64,000 nt of DNA from Gammaproteobacteria bacterium (GCA_018813765.1 JAHJBC010000006.1:186001-250000); one strand, 5' to 3'; shown: positions 34,972 through 43,845, counted from the stretch's first letter. Notes: a model not told the origin generated them from the sequence alone. Program-made: numbers and translations.

Positions 34972-35628
34972 ATGGATAAGACATTCAAACTACGTGCCTA
35001 CAATCCCGACGCCAACAAGGAAGAAGCGCCGGGAAAACCAGCGAAGGAGCAGATCGAATCCTCCGCACTGGAAAAAAAGACCGCCCAGTTGGAAGAAGAG
35101 CAGAAGAAATCGCTCGAACTGCTGAAGACGATCATCCGGCTGCGCGAAGACCTCAAACAGGAACAGGAAAGATCGGCCGGGCTGGAAGCGAAACTGCACA
35201 AGCTGGATGCAGTGGAAGAGAATCAGCTCGTGCGCAAGAACGCCGAACTGGAAGAAGTCAGAAACAAACTGGCCGAATACCTGAAACTGAACGAACACCT
35301 CAAGAAGAGCATCGAGCAGGAACAAGCCGCCGCGGCCGAAATGGCAAAGAAAGCCGAAGCGCTGGAGGCTGGAGTGGGCCAGTCAACTGCTGTGGCAGAG
35401 CAAGAACTTGCCGTCAGATCCGGGCAGCTGGAAGCAGAGAAGCAGCGCTCGATCGAACTGAGAGCCATGATCGAGCAATTGCGCGACAGCCTCAGGCAGG
35501 AACAGGCCAAGGCGGCCTCTGCCGCAGAAAAGGCGAAAGGGCTGGAAGACAGGGTGAAAGAACTGTCCGAGACACTGGGCAAGATCGCAGGCATCGCCGC
35601 GACGGGCAAGCCCGACAGCGGAGCCTGA
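34972..35628 (+). CDS. Cytoplasmic coiled-coil protein
   Basis: A 218-residue protein with no signal peptide. After ~30 residues nearly the whole chain is charged heptads (KTAQLEEEQKKSLELLKTIIRLREDL; AEKAKGLEDRVKELSETL), predicting a long coiled coil. Two related blocks (SLELLKTIIRLREDLKQEQE and SIELRAMIEQLRDSLRQEQ) suggest an ancient internal duplication. It starts 2 bases after the Pro-rich membrane protein gene (ATG 34972; GTG 34966 is possible) and may be its cytoplasmic partner. Confidence 0.72.
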   Translation: MDKTFKLRAYNPDANKEEAPGKPAKEQIESSALEKKTAQLEEEQKKSLELLKTIIRLREDLKQEQERSAGLEAKLHKLDAVEENQLVRKNAELEEVRNKLAEYLKLNEHLKKSIEQEQAAAAEMAKKAEALEAGVGQSTAVAEQELAVRSGQLEAEKQRSIELRAMIEQLRDSLRQEQAKAASAAEKAKGLEDRVKELSETLGKIAGIAATGKPDSGA

Positions 35629-35645
35629 GCGGCCCGGTTCGATAC

Positions 35646-36434
35646 TTACTTCAGCACCTCGGCAAGGAAAGCTTGCAACTGCATCCATGAATCCTTGTCC
35701 GCCGCCGCATTGTAGGCGACCGGCATGTTGAACTGCTTCGCGAACTCGTCCGCCTCCGGGTTGGTGAAACTGTGCATCGCGCCCGGATACACCACCACCT
35801 TGTAGTTCACGCCTGCCTTGTCCATCTCCTGCCGGAAACCATCGATCTGCACGGGCGGGATCATCCTGTCGTCGGCGCCGGTGAACACGCGCACCTGAGC
35901 CTTGATCCTGCCGACCTGCGCGGGTGCATCGGTGTTCAGGCCGCCGTGGAAGCTTGCAACTCCCTTCAGGTCTTCACCCGCGCGCGCCATGTTCAGCACC
36001 ACCGAGCCGCCGAAGCAGTAGCCGATGGCCGCCATCCTGTTCCCGTCCACATTAAGCTGATCGTGCAGCAGCTTCATCGCCGCTTCGAAGCGCGCTTTGG
36101 TCAGCGGCTTGTTCCTGGAGACCTCGGCGGCGAACTTGCCCGCGTCGTCCGGGTGGTTCGCCTGTTTGCCGTCGCCGTACATGTCCACCGCCAGCGCCAC
36201 ATAGCCCAGTTCCGCCAGCATATTGGCGCGCTTGCGCGCATAAGCGTTGTGTCCCCACCATTCATGCACCACCAGTACCGCCGCACGCTTGCCCTTGAAG
36301 GCGTCGTCATAAGCAATCCAGCCCTTCAGCGTCGTGCCGTCGGCGGTGTAAGCGATCTCCTTGCCCTGCACGGCGGCGAGGGCGGCAGAAGTGCCGAGCA
36401 GGAACAGGGTGAGGGAGAAGAAGAGGTTTTTCAT
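35646..36434 (-). CDS. Exported dienelactone hydrolase family protein
   Basis: A 262-residue alpha/beta hydrolase with a signal peptide (LFFSLTLFLLGTSAALA). The nucleophile cysteine is in IGYCFGGSVVL; the Asp is in FTGADDRMIPP and the His in YPGAMHSFTNP, giving a Cys-Asp-His triad. The segment VVHEWWGHNAYARKRANMLA is typical of the DLH group. The natural substrate is unknown; ester or lactone hydrolysis in the periplasm is likely. The start is ATG at 36434 with GGAGGCTGCC upstream. The frame happens to stay open far upstream through an antisense-like phase of the cyclase gene, which is not coding. Confidence 0.88.
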   Translation of the reverse strand: MKNLFFSLTLFLLGTSAALAAVQGKEIAYTADGTTLKGWIAYDDAFKGKRAAVLVVHEWWGHNAYARKRANMLAELGYVALAVDMYGDGKQANHPDDAGKFAAEVSRNKPLTKARFEAAMKLLHDQLNVDGNRMAAIGYCFGGSVVLNMARAGEDLKGVASFHGGLNTDAPAQVGRIKAQVRVFTGADDRMIPPVQIDGFRQEMDKAGVNYKVVVYPGAMHSFTNPEADEFAKQFNMPVAYNAAADKDSWMQLQAFLAEVLK

Positions 36435-36478
36435 GGCAGCCTCCTTGTTATTATCATGGAAACGTCGATTAAGTCCTG

Positions 36479-36552
36479 ATTCGTCATTCCGGCGAAGGCC
36501 GGAATCCAGTGTTCTTAATCTACTGGACACCGGCCTCCGCCGGTGTGACGAC
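36479..36552. repeat. Dispersed palindromic repeat (CCGGCGAAGGCCGG family), copy 2
   Basis: ATTCGTCATTCCGGCGAAGG... to ...CCGGTGTGACGAC, the reverse-complement orientation of the copy at 18287. It lies between the hydrolase and the cyclase genes. One arm carries CCTCCGCC where copy 1 has CTTCGCC. Confidence 0.85.
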
Positions 36553-36622
36553 TTATTCGGTACTTTCTTAGAGAGTCTGCAAGTTAATCCTCTTTGGTAT
36601 TTGCTGCAATACGTGAGGGTAC

Positions 36623-38209
36623 TCAGGCCTCCCGGCCGGAGACATGGCACACCGGAAGCTCGTCCTGCTTGCCCTTCACCCGGATGGTGAAGAGCTCGCC
36701 GAAATCGAATTCGGGATGGCGGGCAGGGACGATGGCGTTCAGCAGCGCGCGGCTGACCAAAATGGCGCCGGGGTCGCAGTTTTTCTCGATGCGCGAGGCG
36801 GTGTTGACGACATCGCCGATGGCGGTCCAGTCCAGCCTTTCCTCGGTGCCCACGTTGCCGATCACCACCTCGCCCCAGTGGATGCCGATGCGCAGGCGCA
36901 GCATGTCCTGTCCGGCGCGCGAGCGCAGGCGGTTGATGTCGGCGGCATGCTTCTGCATGTCGATGGCGGCGTGCAGCGCATCTGCCGGATCGTGGAAGAT
37001 CGCCATCACGCTGTCGCCCATGAACTTGTCGATGAAGCCGTGGTGGCGGCGGACCGAACTGGAGACCCGGCGCAGGATGGCGTTCAGCGTGTTGATGATC
37101 GATTCGCTGCTGGCGTTGCTCTCGACATAGGAGGTGAAGCCGACGATGTCGCAGAACAGTACGGCCACGGTGCACTCCTCGTTGGCCAGCGTGTCGCGGC
37201 ACAGACTCACCGCTTCGCGCGCTTTCTCTTCCACCAGTTGCGGCACGTAGTTGCGCGTGATGCGGTGGACGCGCGCCTCGTTCAGCATCGAACCCTCGCC
37301 CAGGCTGCCGGCGCCGACTTCCTCCACCGACACCGGCTGCCACAGGGCATGCACGACCGACTGCGCATCGCGGTAGCCGCTCACGTTGAACAGGATGGAC
37401 AGGTTGCCCGAGCCGGGCAGCAGCATGCGCGTGCGATAGTTCTCGAAGGTGCCGTTCGATTCTTCCAGGGCCATGCCCCAGACGATGTCGCGCAGGAAAT
37501 TGAAGGGGATGGCGGCGCACAGCGCCGCGACCGAGGCTTCGTCTGCAGGCCGGCGGGCGCAGGCGAGCATGGAACGCGACAGTGCCAGCACCTCGCCGGA
37601 ACCTGCGAAACGCATGACGCCGTAGCCCAGCCGCTCGCATACGTTCAGCAATTCGTCGCGGCAATCGCCGTTGTCCAGCAGATCCCCGGCCTTGCGGCTG
37701 GCAGGGTTCGTCGCTTGCCTGCGCAGCACCAGCAGGGTGCCGGCGTGTACGGGCAGCTCATGCCACTGGAAACCGAGCGCATCGGCCAGCGAGGCAGTGT
37801 GGCAGCGCGCAACATCCCACTCCGCCGGGCTGGCGAGCGATACGATGTCCTCGCCCGAGTCGGGGAAGTCGATGGTGACGTGCCAGTCGTTGTCCTTGCA
37901 ATACTGCGCGATGTTGGCAGCGCCGTGCTCTCCGGTCTCGGCGGCATATAACTCGTCCAGCAACGCCTCCTCGCCACCATCCATCTCCATGCCGAACTCC
38001 GTCTGCGCCAACTGGCGGAACACCTCGCGGTGCATGGCCTTGATGGCGTTATCGAGGGTGTCGCGCAGCAGCAGCATGACGGGCGGGGAAAGCTGTTGCT
38101 GGCCGAGCCGTACCAGCGCGCGCTCCAGTTGCTTGTGCAGTTCCGGCCATAGCACCTGCTCCAGCGAGGTGGCGCAGACTGAGGTGGCGTGGGCGGAAGT
38201 CGAAGTCAT
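36623..38209 (-). CDS. Class III adenylate/guanylate cyclase
   Basis: A ~528-residue soluble protein. The C-terminal ~190 residues form a class III cyclase domain with both metal-binding aspartates (VLFCDIVGFTSY and KFMGDSVMAIF), the substrate lysine (DKFMGD) and the transition-state Asn region (WTAIGDVVNTASRIE), so it should be active. The N-terminal ~330 residues have a helical region and a heme-NO-binding-like or unnamed sensor region (WDVARCHTASLADALGFQW). The start is uncertain: ATG at 38209 lies just after the stop of the HDOD gene, and ATG at 38245 would overlap it. Product and signal are unknown. Confidence 0.87.
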   Translation of the reverse strand: MTSTSAHATSVCATSLEQVLWPELHKQLERALVRLGQQQLSPPVMLLLRDTLDNAIKAMHREVFRQLAQTEFGMEMDGGEEALLDELYAAETGEHGAANIAQYCKDNDWHVTIDFPDSGEDIVSLASPAEWDVARCHTASLADALGFQWHELPVHAGTLLVLRRQATNPASRKAGDLLDNGDCRDELLNVCERLGYGVMRFAGSGEVLALSRSMLACARRPADEASVAALCAAIPFNFLRDIVWGMALEESNGTFENYRTRMLLPGSGNLSILFNVSGYRDAQSVVHALWQPVSVEEVGAGSLGEGSMLNEARVHRITRNYVPQLVEEKAREAVSLCRDTLANEECTVAVLFCDIVGFTSYVESNASSESIINTLNAILRRVSSSVRRHHGFIDKFMGDSVMAIFHDPADALHAAIDMQKHAADINRLRSRAGQDMLRLRIGIHWGEVVIGNVGTEERLDWTAIGDVVNTASRIEKNCDPGAILVSRALLNAIVPARHPEFDFGELFTIRVKGKQDELPVCHVSGREA

Positions 38210-38213
38210 GTTG

Positions 38214-39059
38214 TCACAGGCTGGCGCAGAGTTTGTAGATGTCATTGCGCTTCAGGTTGTCGATGAAGGAATCCTGCAACAGCGTATCGCACAAAGCCTC
38301 CGGCAGGCCGAACGCGAGCAGTTTTTGTCTTCTGATCTGCGTATCGTCGACCGCATTGCCGCCTATGCCTGCCGACTCGACCAGATAGTTGGCGCCGCGC
38401 AGTCCGGGCAGCACCGGGTTCTGCGATGTGTCCGCGCCGGAGTCGTTCAGGTCGCTGCCCATGTAGGTCAGGAATGATTCCGGCAGATGCCAGGCTCGCA
38501 CCGCCTCGCGTCCGACCTGGCAATGGTCGAAACCGAAGCAGCGCTGTTCGGCCGCGAGGTTGGTATCGTCGCCGTTCAGAAACTGCTCGAACACCTGCGC
38601 ATACAGGCCGGGGTGCTGCGTGAACATCAGCACCTTGCCCATGTCGTGCATCAGCCCGGCGATGAAGGCCTCGTCGCTCAGCCTGGCTTCGCCTGTCGAT
38701 TCGCAGATGTGCTGGCTGGCGAGCGCGGTGAGCAGCGAGTGCTGCCACACATGCAACCGGAACAGCGCATCGCGGGTCTGCGAGAACAGCGAACGTCCGA
38801 ACGCCAGCAGCGCGAGCGAACGCACCACGCGATAGCCGAGCAGGCTGATGGAAAGCGGGATGGTGCCTACCTTGTTGCCGCGGCTGTACAGCGGCGAATT
38901 GACCACGCGCAGCACCAGCGAGGCCACACCCTGATCGGAGCTGATCAGGTCGTCGAGCCGGCGCAGATAACTGCTGGACTCGATATCCAGATGGATGATG
39001 TCCGAGATGATGTTCGCCTGGACGGGAATCTTGGTGAAATCTATCGTCTTGACTTCCAT
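38214..39059 (-). CDS. HDOD-domain signalling protein
   Basis: A 281-residue protein with an HDOD domain over most of its length: N-terminal IPVQANIISDIIHLD and ISSDQGVASLVLRVVNSPLYSR, then an HD-like core with HDMGKVLMF and FDHCQVGREAVRAWHLPE. HDOD proteins are non-catalytic or weakly catalytic relatives of HD phosphohydrolases in bacterial signalling. It lies immediately upstream of the cyclase gene on the same strand, so the two probably form one regulatory module. Confidence 0.9.
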   Translation of the reverse strand: MEVKTIDFTKIPVQANIISDIIHLDIESSSYLRRLDDLISSDQGVASLVLRVVNSPLYSRGNKVGTIPLSISLLGYRVVRSLALLAFGRSLFSQTRDALFRLHVWQHSLLTALASQHICESTGEARLSDEAFIAGLMHDMGKVLMFTQHPGLYAQVFEQFLNGDDTNLAAEQRCFGFDHCQVGREAVRAWHLPESFLTYMGSDLNDSGADTSQNPVLPGLRGANYLVESAGIGGNAVDDTQIRRQKLLAFGLPEALCDTLLQDSFIDNLKRNDIYKLCASL

Positions 39060-39135
39060 GTGCCGCGCTTCGGAAATAGGGTCGCGGCTATGATACCTCC
39101 GGACGTGCGGGAACAGGCCGGGGATTTACCGCAGA

Positions 39136-39822
39136 TCAGAAGCGCAGTTCCAGCGCCTGGCACAGGAAACGCATGTATGGCGCAGCCTGGCGGAAACGCT
39201 CCACCACATGGCCCCGCAGCTTGCCCGAAGTCACCATGGCTTCGCTCAGCGGCGCCAGGCAGATGAAATCCTTGCGCTTCAGGTCGTCCACCAGCGGATG
39301 GTCTTTGGCAAAACCGCGCGGCGCATTGGCGAGCGAATCGCCCTCCAGCGTGAAGTGTTTTCGGAAGGTCTTGTCATCGCGTGCGGCGAGCCAGGTTTCC
39401 GGCTTTGCGATGAGGGCTTCGCGTATCTTGAACAGCGCATCCGCATCCGGGTGCCACAGACCGATGCCGACGAAACACTCGCCCGGCTCGATATGCAGGT
39501 AGTAGCCCGGCGCGTGGATGTCCTTGCCCACCTCGTGGCGGAACTGGATGCCGATGTTGGTCTTGTACGGCGTCTTGTCGCGCGAGAAGCGCGTGTCGCG
39601 ATAGATGCGCATCAGCGAGCCGCCCACCTTCTTCGGTTGTGCCAGGAAATGGCGCGAGACGGCGGGCATCTCGTCCGACATGTCGCCGACGAAGTCCAGC
39701 GCGGGGGTGCGCACGAAATCCTCGTATTCCTGCTGATGCCGCTCGAACCACGCGCGCTCGTTGTTATTTGCCAGCGCGGAAAGGAAGGCGAAGGTCTGTT
39801 TGGTGAAGTAGCGGTCGGTCAT
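39136..39822 (-). CDS. DUF2461 (TIGR02453) family protein
   Basis: A 228-residue protein of the DUF2461/TIGR02453 family, recognised by TFAFLSALANNNERAWFERHQ, RIYRDTRFSRDKTPYKTNIGIQF and GYYLHIEPGECFVGIGLW. The family is widespread in bacteria, present in some yeasts, and lacks an established function. It is monocistronic here, followed by 76 bases to the HDOD gene. No unusual residues are noted. Confidence 0.9.
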   Translation of the reverse strand: MTDRYFTKQTFAFLSALANNNERAWFERHQQEYEDFVRTPALDFVGDMSDEMPAVSRHFLAQPKKVGGSLMRIYRDTRFSRDKTPYKTNIGIQFRHEVGKDIHAPGYYLHIEPGECFVGIGLWHPDADALFKIREALIAKPETWLAARDDKTFRKHFTLEGDSLANAPRGFAKDHPLVDDLKRKDFICLAPLSEAMVTSGKLRGHVVERFRQAAPYMRFLCQALELRF

Positions 39823-39887
39823 TCATCGCTCCATGAATTGCACATCTGCCCAAAGGTTATCTTAATGCCCACCTCTGATAATTCAAA

Positions 39888-40001
39888 TTCCGTCATTCCG
39901 GCTAAGGCCGGAATCCAGCGGTTTTATTTAATATGCTGTTACGTTAGTGCAGTTGCACTGCACCCATATTTACTGGACACCGGCCTTCGCCGGTGTGACG
40001 A
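39888..40001. repeat. Dispersed palindromic repeat (CCGGCGAAGGCCGG family), copy 3 with enlarged centre
   Basis: The same outer arms as copy 2 (CGTCATTCCGGC...GCCGGTGTGACG), but about 40 bases longer in the middle. The extra part includes a perfect nested palindrome GTGCAGTTGCACTGCAC near 39937. It lies 15 bases from the stop of the FAD oxidoreductase gene. Confidence 0.85.
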
Positions 40002-40015
40002 GTTGCCCTTATGCC

Positions 40016-41194
40016 TCAATCCCTGATCAGTCCCTTCAGCGTCTCGCTGTTGTACTGCGCCTTCTCCGCGATCAGTTCCGTCGCGGCGGCCACCTGTCCC
40101 CAGGTGTTCCACAGCAGCACACCGCGCACGCGGCCGTCGCGCAGGTAATAGACCACACCCTTGCGGAACGGATCCTGCCAGTCCTCCACGATATCCATGC
40201 CGGAATCGAGCTCCCCCACCGCCTCGTAACCCAGGTCGAACAGGTCGGAATAGAAATACGGCTGGTGGCTGTAGATGTCGGACTGCCGGGCCATGTTGCG
40301 CCCCGCCAGCTTGCCCATCATATTGGCGTTGTCCTCGTGCTCCACGCGCATGCGCATATCCAGTGCGGCGCTGTGGAAGTTCGCCACATCGCCCGCGGCA
40401 TAGATGTCGCGGTCGCTGCTACGCAGCAGTTCGTCCACCACGATGCCGTTGTCCACCTTCAGGCCGGCTTGTTCTGCCAGCGCGGTGTTGGGCTGGATGC
40501 CCAGCCCGGCCACTACGCCGTCGGCCACGATCTCGCGACCGCTGCCCGTGGTTACCTTCATCCTGCCGCTCATCTTGCGCACCGACTTCACCGTCTCGGC
40601 AGCGAGCAGGGTGACGCCCTTCTCCTCGAAATACCCATTCAGGAAATTCATCAGCGCGGGCGGATAGACGCGCGAGCCGATGCCGTTGGACGGGAACACC
40701 ATCGTGACATGCTTGCCGTTCATGGCCAGCGCCGCCGCCACCTCTGAGCCGATGAAGCCGCCGCCGATCACCACGAAATTCTTGCCGTGCTCGCACATCG
40801 CACGCAGCCTGAGATAGTCCGCCGCGGTGCGGAAATAGATCACGCCATCGTCGGCATCCGGCAGCAGACGTGGCGAGCCGCCCGTCGCGAGCAGCAGCCT
40901 GTCGTAGCCGTAGACATCGCCGGCATCGTCGGTGACGGTCTTTTCAGTGGTGTCGAGCGAAACCGCCTTCCGCCCCAGATGCAGATCGATGTTCTGTGCG
41001 GCGGTCTTGCGCCAGATGGATTCGAACGGCTTGTCCTTCCACAGCGACTTGGACAGGGGAGGGCGGTCGTAGGGCGGATCGAGCTCGTCGCAGATAATGG
41101 AGATGGTACCGCTTTGGTCGACACTGCGAATGCCGAGGACGGCAGCATCGGCCGCCATGCCGCCGCCGACGATGACATATCTGGAGTATTTCAT
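40016..41194 (-). CDS. FAD-dependent NAD(P)H oxidoreductase (ferredoxin/rubredoxin reductase-like)
   Basis: A 392-residue flavoprotein of the pyridine nucleotide-disulfide oxidoreductase class I group without redox-active disulfide. FAD-binding GxGxxA-type loop YVIVGGGMAADAAVLGI, NAD-binding loop FVVIGGGFIGSEVAAALA, and FAD-site DIYAAGDVANFHS. PPYDRPPLSKSLW near residue 40 is the hallmark of ferredoxin/rubredoxin reductases and AIF. It would pass electrons from NAD(P)H to a small iron-sulfur protein, none of which is adjacent. It follows the PDC-sensor and C_GCAxxG_C_C genes on the same strand after 177 bases. Confidence 0.9.
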   Translation of the reverse strand: MKYSRYVIVGGGMAADAAVLGIRSVDQSGTISIICDELDPPYDRPPLSKSLWKDKPFESIWRKTAAQNIDLHLGRKAVSLDTTEKTVTDDAGDVYGYDRLLLATGGSPRLLPDADDGVIYFRTAADYLRLRAMCEHGKNFVVIGGGFIGSEVAAALAMNGKHVTMVFPSNGIGSRVYPPALMNFLNGYFEEKGVTLLAAETVKSVRKMSGRMKVTTGSGREIVADGVVAGLGIQPNTALAEQAGLKVDNGIVVDELLRSSDRDIYAAGDVANFHSAALDMRMRVEHEDNANMMGKLAGRNMARQSDIYSHQPYFYSDLFDLGYEAVGELDSGMDIVEDWQDPFRKGVVYYLRDGRVRGVLLWNTWGQVAAATELIAEKAQYNSETLKGLIRD

Positions 41195-41371
41195 GGCAGC
41201 TCCTTTCAGTTGTCTGGCACGTCATGGGTGAACTCATGACAGGCCGCATCAAGGAAACAAGGCGAGGATCGCCTGCCGGATAGCATCATCTTACGCCGTT
41301 AATCCCGGGCTGGAGCAAACGTAATGGCTGAATATAGCTGTAGCGAGTGAGGGTTTGGCGCGAGATATTGC

Positions 41372-42325
41372 TCAGCTCTTCACCCAGTACTCGAACCCCG
41401 CGCGCAGGAACTCGTCGTGAGGGATGTAGTGCGAACCGTCGCAGGAAAAGGTGAGACCGACGATGCCGTTGAACACATTCAGCGTGCCTGAGCGCAGGTA
41501 GAAGGTATCGTCCATGAAACGCAGCTCGCGGAACAGGTCCAGCACGGCACGGATGCGTTCGCGCGGCACCAGCGCGTCGGCGGGGTAGGGCTTGCGCGGA
41601 TAGGCGAGGCAGATGTCAGGATCGACCAGCGCGTCGATGTCGAGCATGCGATAACGATAGGGATCGCCCATCTCCCAGATCACCGCGCGGTTGCTGGAGA
41701 AATGCAGCATCACGTGGTACACACCGTGGTAGACCATCAGTTCCTCGATCACGCCCAGCACCGTATCAAGCTGTTGATCCAGCGCGCTCTCCACACGGTT
41801 CTGGTGATAGACCGTACTGCGGATCGAAGGGTCGCCCTTGATCTGGCGCCAGACCACCGGCTCGTCGTAGAGCTTGCGCGTCAGCGGCAGGTCGCGCAGG
41901 TCGAAATCCGTGCCGATGAATCCCAGCACCGCGCCCGACCCGTCGCGCACGACCTGTACCGCCGTCAGCGAAGGTCGCCGCCCGATCAGGCTGATGTACG
42001 CTTCCGAAAGCAGCGTACCCGTGATCGGAAGGACTTCGGCCATATAAGGCCGCGTTGAACGATTCCGGCCGCAGGATGCAGGCATCAACCCGTCGGCGCC
42101 GACATTGCTGCTGATCTGGATCGCATTGGTATCCAGTGCGTACAGCGCCCTGCCGTAAGGCAGCGTTTTCAAGCCCGCGCTTAGCGCCTGATCGAGTTTT
42201 TCGCGATCCGCCCAAACCGGAATGCAGCGCGCGGCCAACTGCTGCAACGGCGTCTGCATGACTTCCAGCAGCTCAGTGCGCTGCAGCGCAATGCTCTCCT
42301 GCAATGTCTCGTGCAAGTGCTTCAT
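41372..42325 (-). CDS. Soluble PDC (Cache-like) sensor-domain protein
   Basis: A 317-residue protein without signal peptide or transmembrane helix. Residues ~20-170 resemble a PDC/Cache domain: ALYALDTNAIQISSNV, RPYMAEVLP, and VVRDGSGAVLGFIGTDFDLRDLP. PDC domains usually sense small ligands outside the cell, so a fully cytoplasmic version without an output domain is unusual. The C-terminal part (YHVMLHFSSNRAVIWEMGDPYRYRMLD) is unassigned. The start ATG at 42325 overlaps the stop of the upstream gene (ATGA). Confidence 0.75.
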   Translation of the reverse strand: MKHLHETLQESIALQRTELLEVMQTPLQQLAARCIPVWADREKLDQALSAGLKTLPYGRALYALDTNAIQISSNVGADGLMPASCGRNRSTRPYMAEVLPITGTLLSEAYISLIGRRPSLTAVQVVRDGSGAVLGFIGTDFDLRDLPLTRKLYDEPVVWRQIKGDPSIRSTVYHQNRVESALDQQLDTVLGVIEELMVYHGVYHVMLHFSSNRAVIWEMGDPYRYRMLDIDALVDPDICLAYPRKPYPADALVPRERIRAVLDLFRELRFMDDTFYLRSGTLNVFNGIVGLTFSCDGSHYIPHDEFLRAGFEYWVKS

Positions 42326-42807
42326 CCCATCGACTCGACCACCCACTTCGTCACCGTGCCGGTGGCATGCGCGCATTTGTTGCCGCGCGCCGTATCGAAG
42401 GCCTTGTACTCCTCGGCATTCCACATATCGTAGGTGCGCCCGGTAAACTGCTGCTGCAACTGCTGGCAGGTCACGCCGCCGAACTCCGCGCGGAAACGCT
42501 CGGTGAGTTCTTTCGCCTTCTTGAAATTGTTGATGTGGCGGCCGCTGTCCAGCTTGTCACGGTCGCGGCCATACTTCGCGCTCAGCGCCAGCAGCCCTCC
42601 GGTGAGGGCACCGCAGACGCCTTCGCCCAGCAAGCCGCCACCGCCGGAAAGCCCGTGGCTCGCCTTCACCGTCTGGTTGTCGATGATGCCGATGGTCTCC
42701 TGTACCGTCGCCAGCACGCACTGCGGGCAACAGCCGTAAGCCAACTCGTACTTCAACGCTTTCGCATAAGCCTGCTCGCCGAGCGCACTCTTTGCATCCA
42801 TGTCCAT
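42322..42807 (-). CDS. C_GCAxxG_C_C family redox protein
   Basis: A 161-residue protein with the cysteine pattern of the C_GCAxxG_C_C family: YGCCPQCVLATVQE near the N-terminus, GEGVCGALTGGLLAL in the middle, and single cysteines in GVTCQQL and NKCAHATG. Such proteins are thought to bind an iron-sulfur or other redox cofactor and are often next to flavin oxidoreductases, as here. The start ATG at 42807 has GGAGG 5 bases upstream; ATG 42801 is a near alternative. It heads an operon with the PDC protein. Confidence 0.85.
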   Translation of the reverse strand: MDMDAKSALGEQAYAKALKYELAYGCCPQCVLATVQETIGIIDNQTVKASHGLSGGGGLLGEGVCGALTGGLLALSAKYGRDRDKLDSGRHINNFKKAKELTERFRAEFGGVTCQQLQQQFTGRTYDMWNAEEYKAFDTARGNKCAHATGTVTKWVVESMG

Positions 42808-42967
42808 GACGACCTCCGTAATATTAGAAGATACTAATATGATGATACGACCGGTCGAGTGAAGCTGCAATGCCTGATTCGAAATTGTTTGGGGTGAGGT
42901 GTGCCGATGAAGCGGTTGCGCCGGGGGGGCAGGGTATTGATCCGAGCCAAAGCCTTAACCTGCCAGC

Positions 42968-43744
42968 TCACTTCCTCGCAATCACGTTGATGCGCCTGAA
43001 AGTTTCAAAACATCTTCCATCGGCCTGGCAAGTTCTCCGGATCATGTGCTCGATCACGAACTGCCGGAAATCCGCTTTGTGCTCATCCGGCAGATACTCC
43101 ATGAATGGCACCAGGCTGGGCTGATCGATCCACTTGATCATGGCTTCCCGGTCGGCAAAGAAGCGGTCCGCATTCTCGCCCCACACACGTGTTTCCCTGA
43201 AGGGAAAGCGCCGCACGAGAAGTTCATATTCCTCGATCGACGGCATATACCACGGCCATTCAAAGTCGGAGAAATGCGGGGCAAACTGCGGCAGGCTCAT
43301 CGCCTCCCTCACCACGCTGAAAAAGTTCGCGCAATTGCCATCGCCGGCAAAATTGAATCTCAACATCCCGCCCGGCCTGAGCGCGCGATGTACATTGCCG
43401 AGCAGGGCATCGTGATCCTTGATCCAGTGCAACGCGGCATTGGAGAAAATGATATCGAACTCATTCCCGGAATCCAGATCGTTTATGTCGCACACCGCAA
43501 AAGACAAGTTCTCGGCCACGTGCGCACGGGCTGCCTCGATCATGCCGCGGGAAGCATCAATGCCCAGCGCTGAACCTCGCGGCGCTAGCTCAGCCAGTTG
43601 GGCGGTAAGCGCACCGTCGCCGCATCCGAGATCGAGGATGCGCTCCGTCCCCGCAATGCTTAGCTCACGGATAAGCTTCGCCCCCCACTCCTTCTGGTGC
43701 GCCGATGCTGCCCTGTATTTGTTGCCGTCGAATTCGTGTGCCAT
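42968..43744 (-). CDS. SAM-dependent methyltransferase (trans-aconitate methyltransferase-like)
   Basis: A 258-residue class I methyltransferase. Motif I is ILDLGCGDGALTAQLAEL, the acidic residue after beta-2 is in LGIDASRGMI, and motif IV-like residues are in FDIIFSNAALHWI, which closely follows the Tam (trans-aconitate methyltransferase) pattern. The C-terminal region (FEWPWYMPSIEEYELLV) also resembles Tam. The substrate is uncertain because many small-acid methyltransferases share this shape. It is monocistronic. Confidence 0.85.
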   Translation of the reverse strand: MAHEFDGNKYRAASAHQKEWGAKLIRELSIAGTERILDLGCGDGALTAQLAELAPRGSALGIDASRGMIEAARAHVAENLSFAVCDINDLDSGNEFDIIFSNAALHWIKDHDALLGNVHRALRPGGMLRFNFAGDGNCANFFSVVREAMSLPQFAPHFSDFEWPWYMPSIEEYELLVRRFPFRETRVWGENADRFFADREAMIKWIDQPSLVPFMEYLPDEHKADFRQFVIEHMIRRTCQADGRCFETFRRINVIARK

Positions 43745-43845
43745 ATCCGGACCAACTTCAAAACCAGATTATCGAACGTACATGCCCTGCGCGATTATTA
43801 CACCAACACCAAGTCCCCAGGGCGGATGAAAAGGTGTGTATCGAC

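Noticed and set aside
35646-37664. A 672-residue open frame that would fuse the dienelactone hydrolase to an upstream protein.
   Set aside because: The upstream part runs in another phase of the cyclase gene and has Arg/Pro-rich shadow composition. The hydrolase has its own ATG, ribosome-binding site and signal peptide at 36434.
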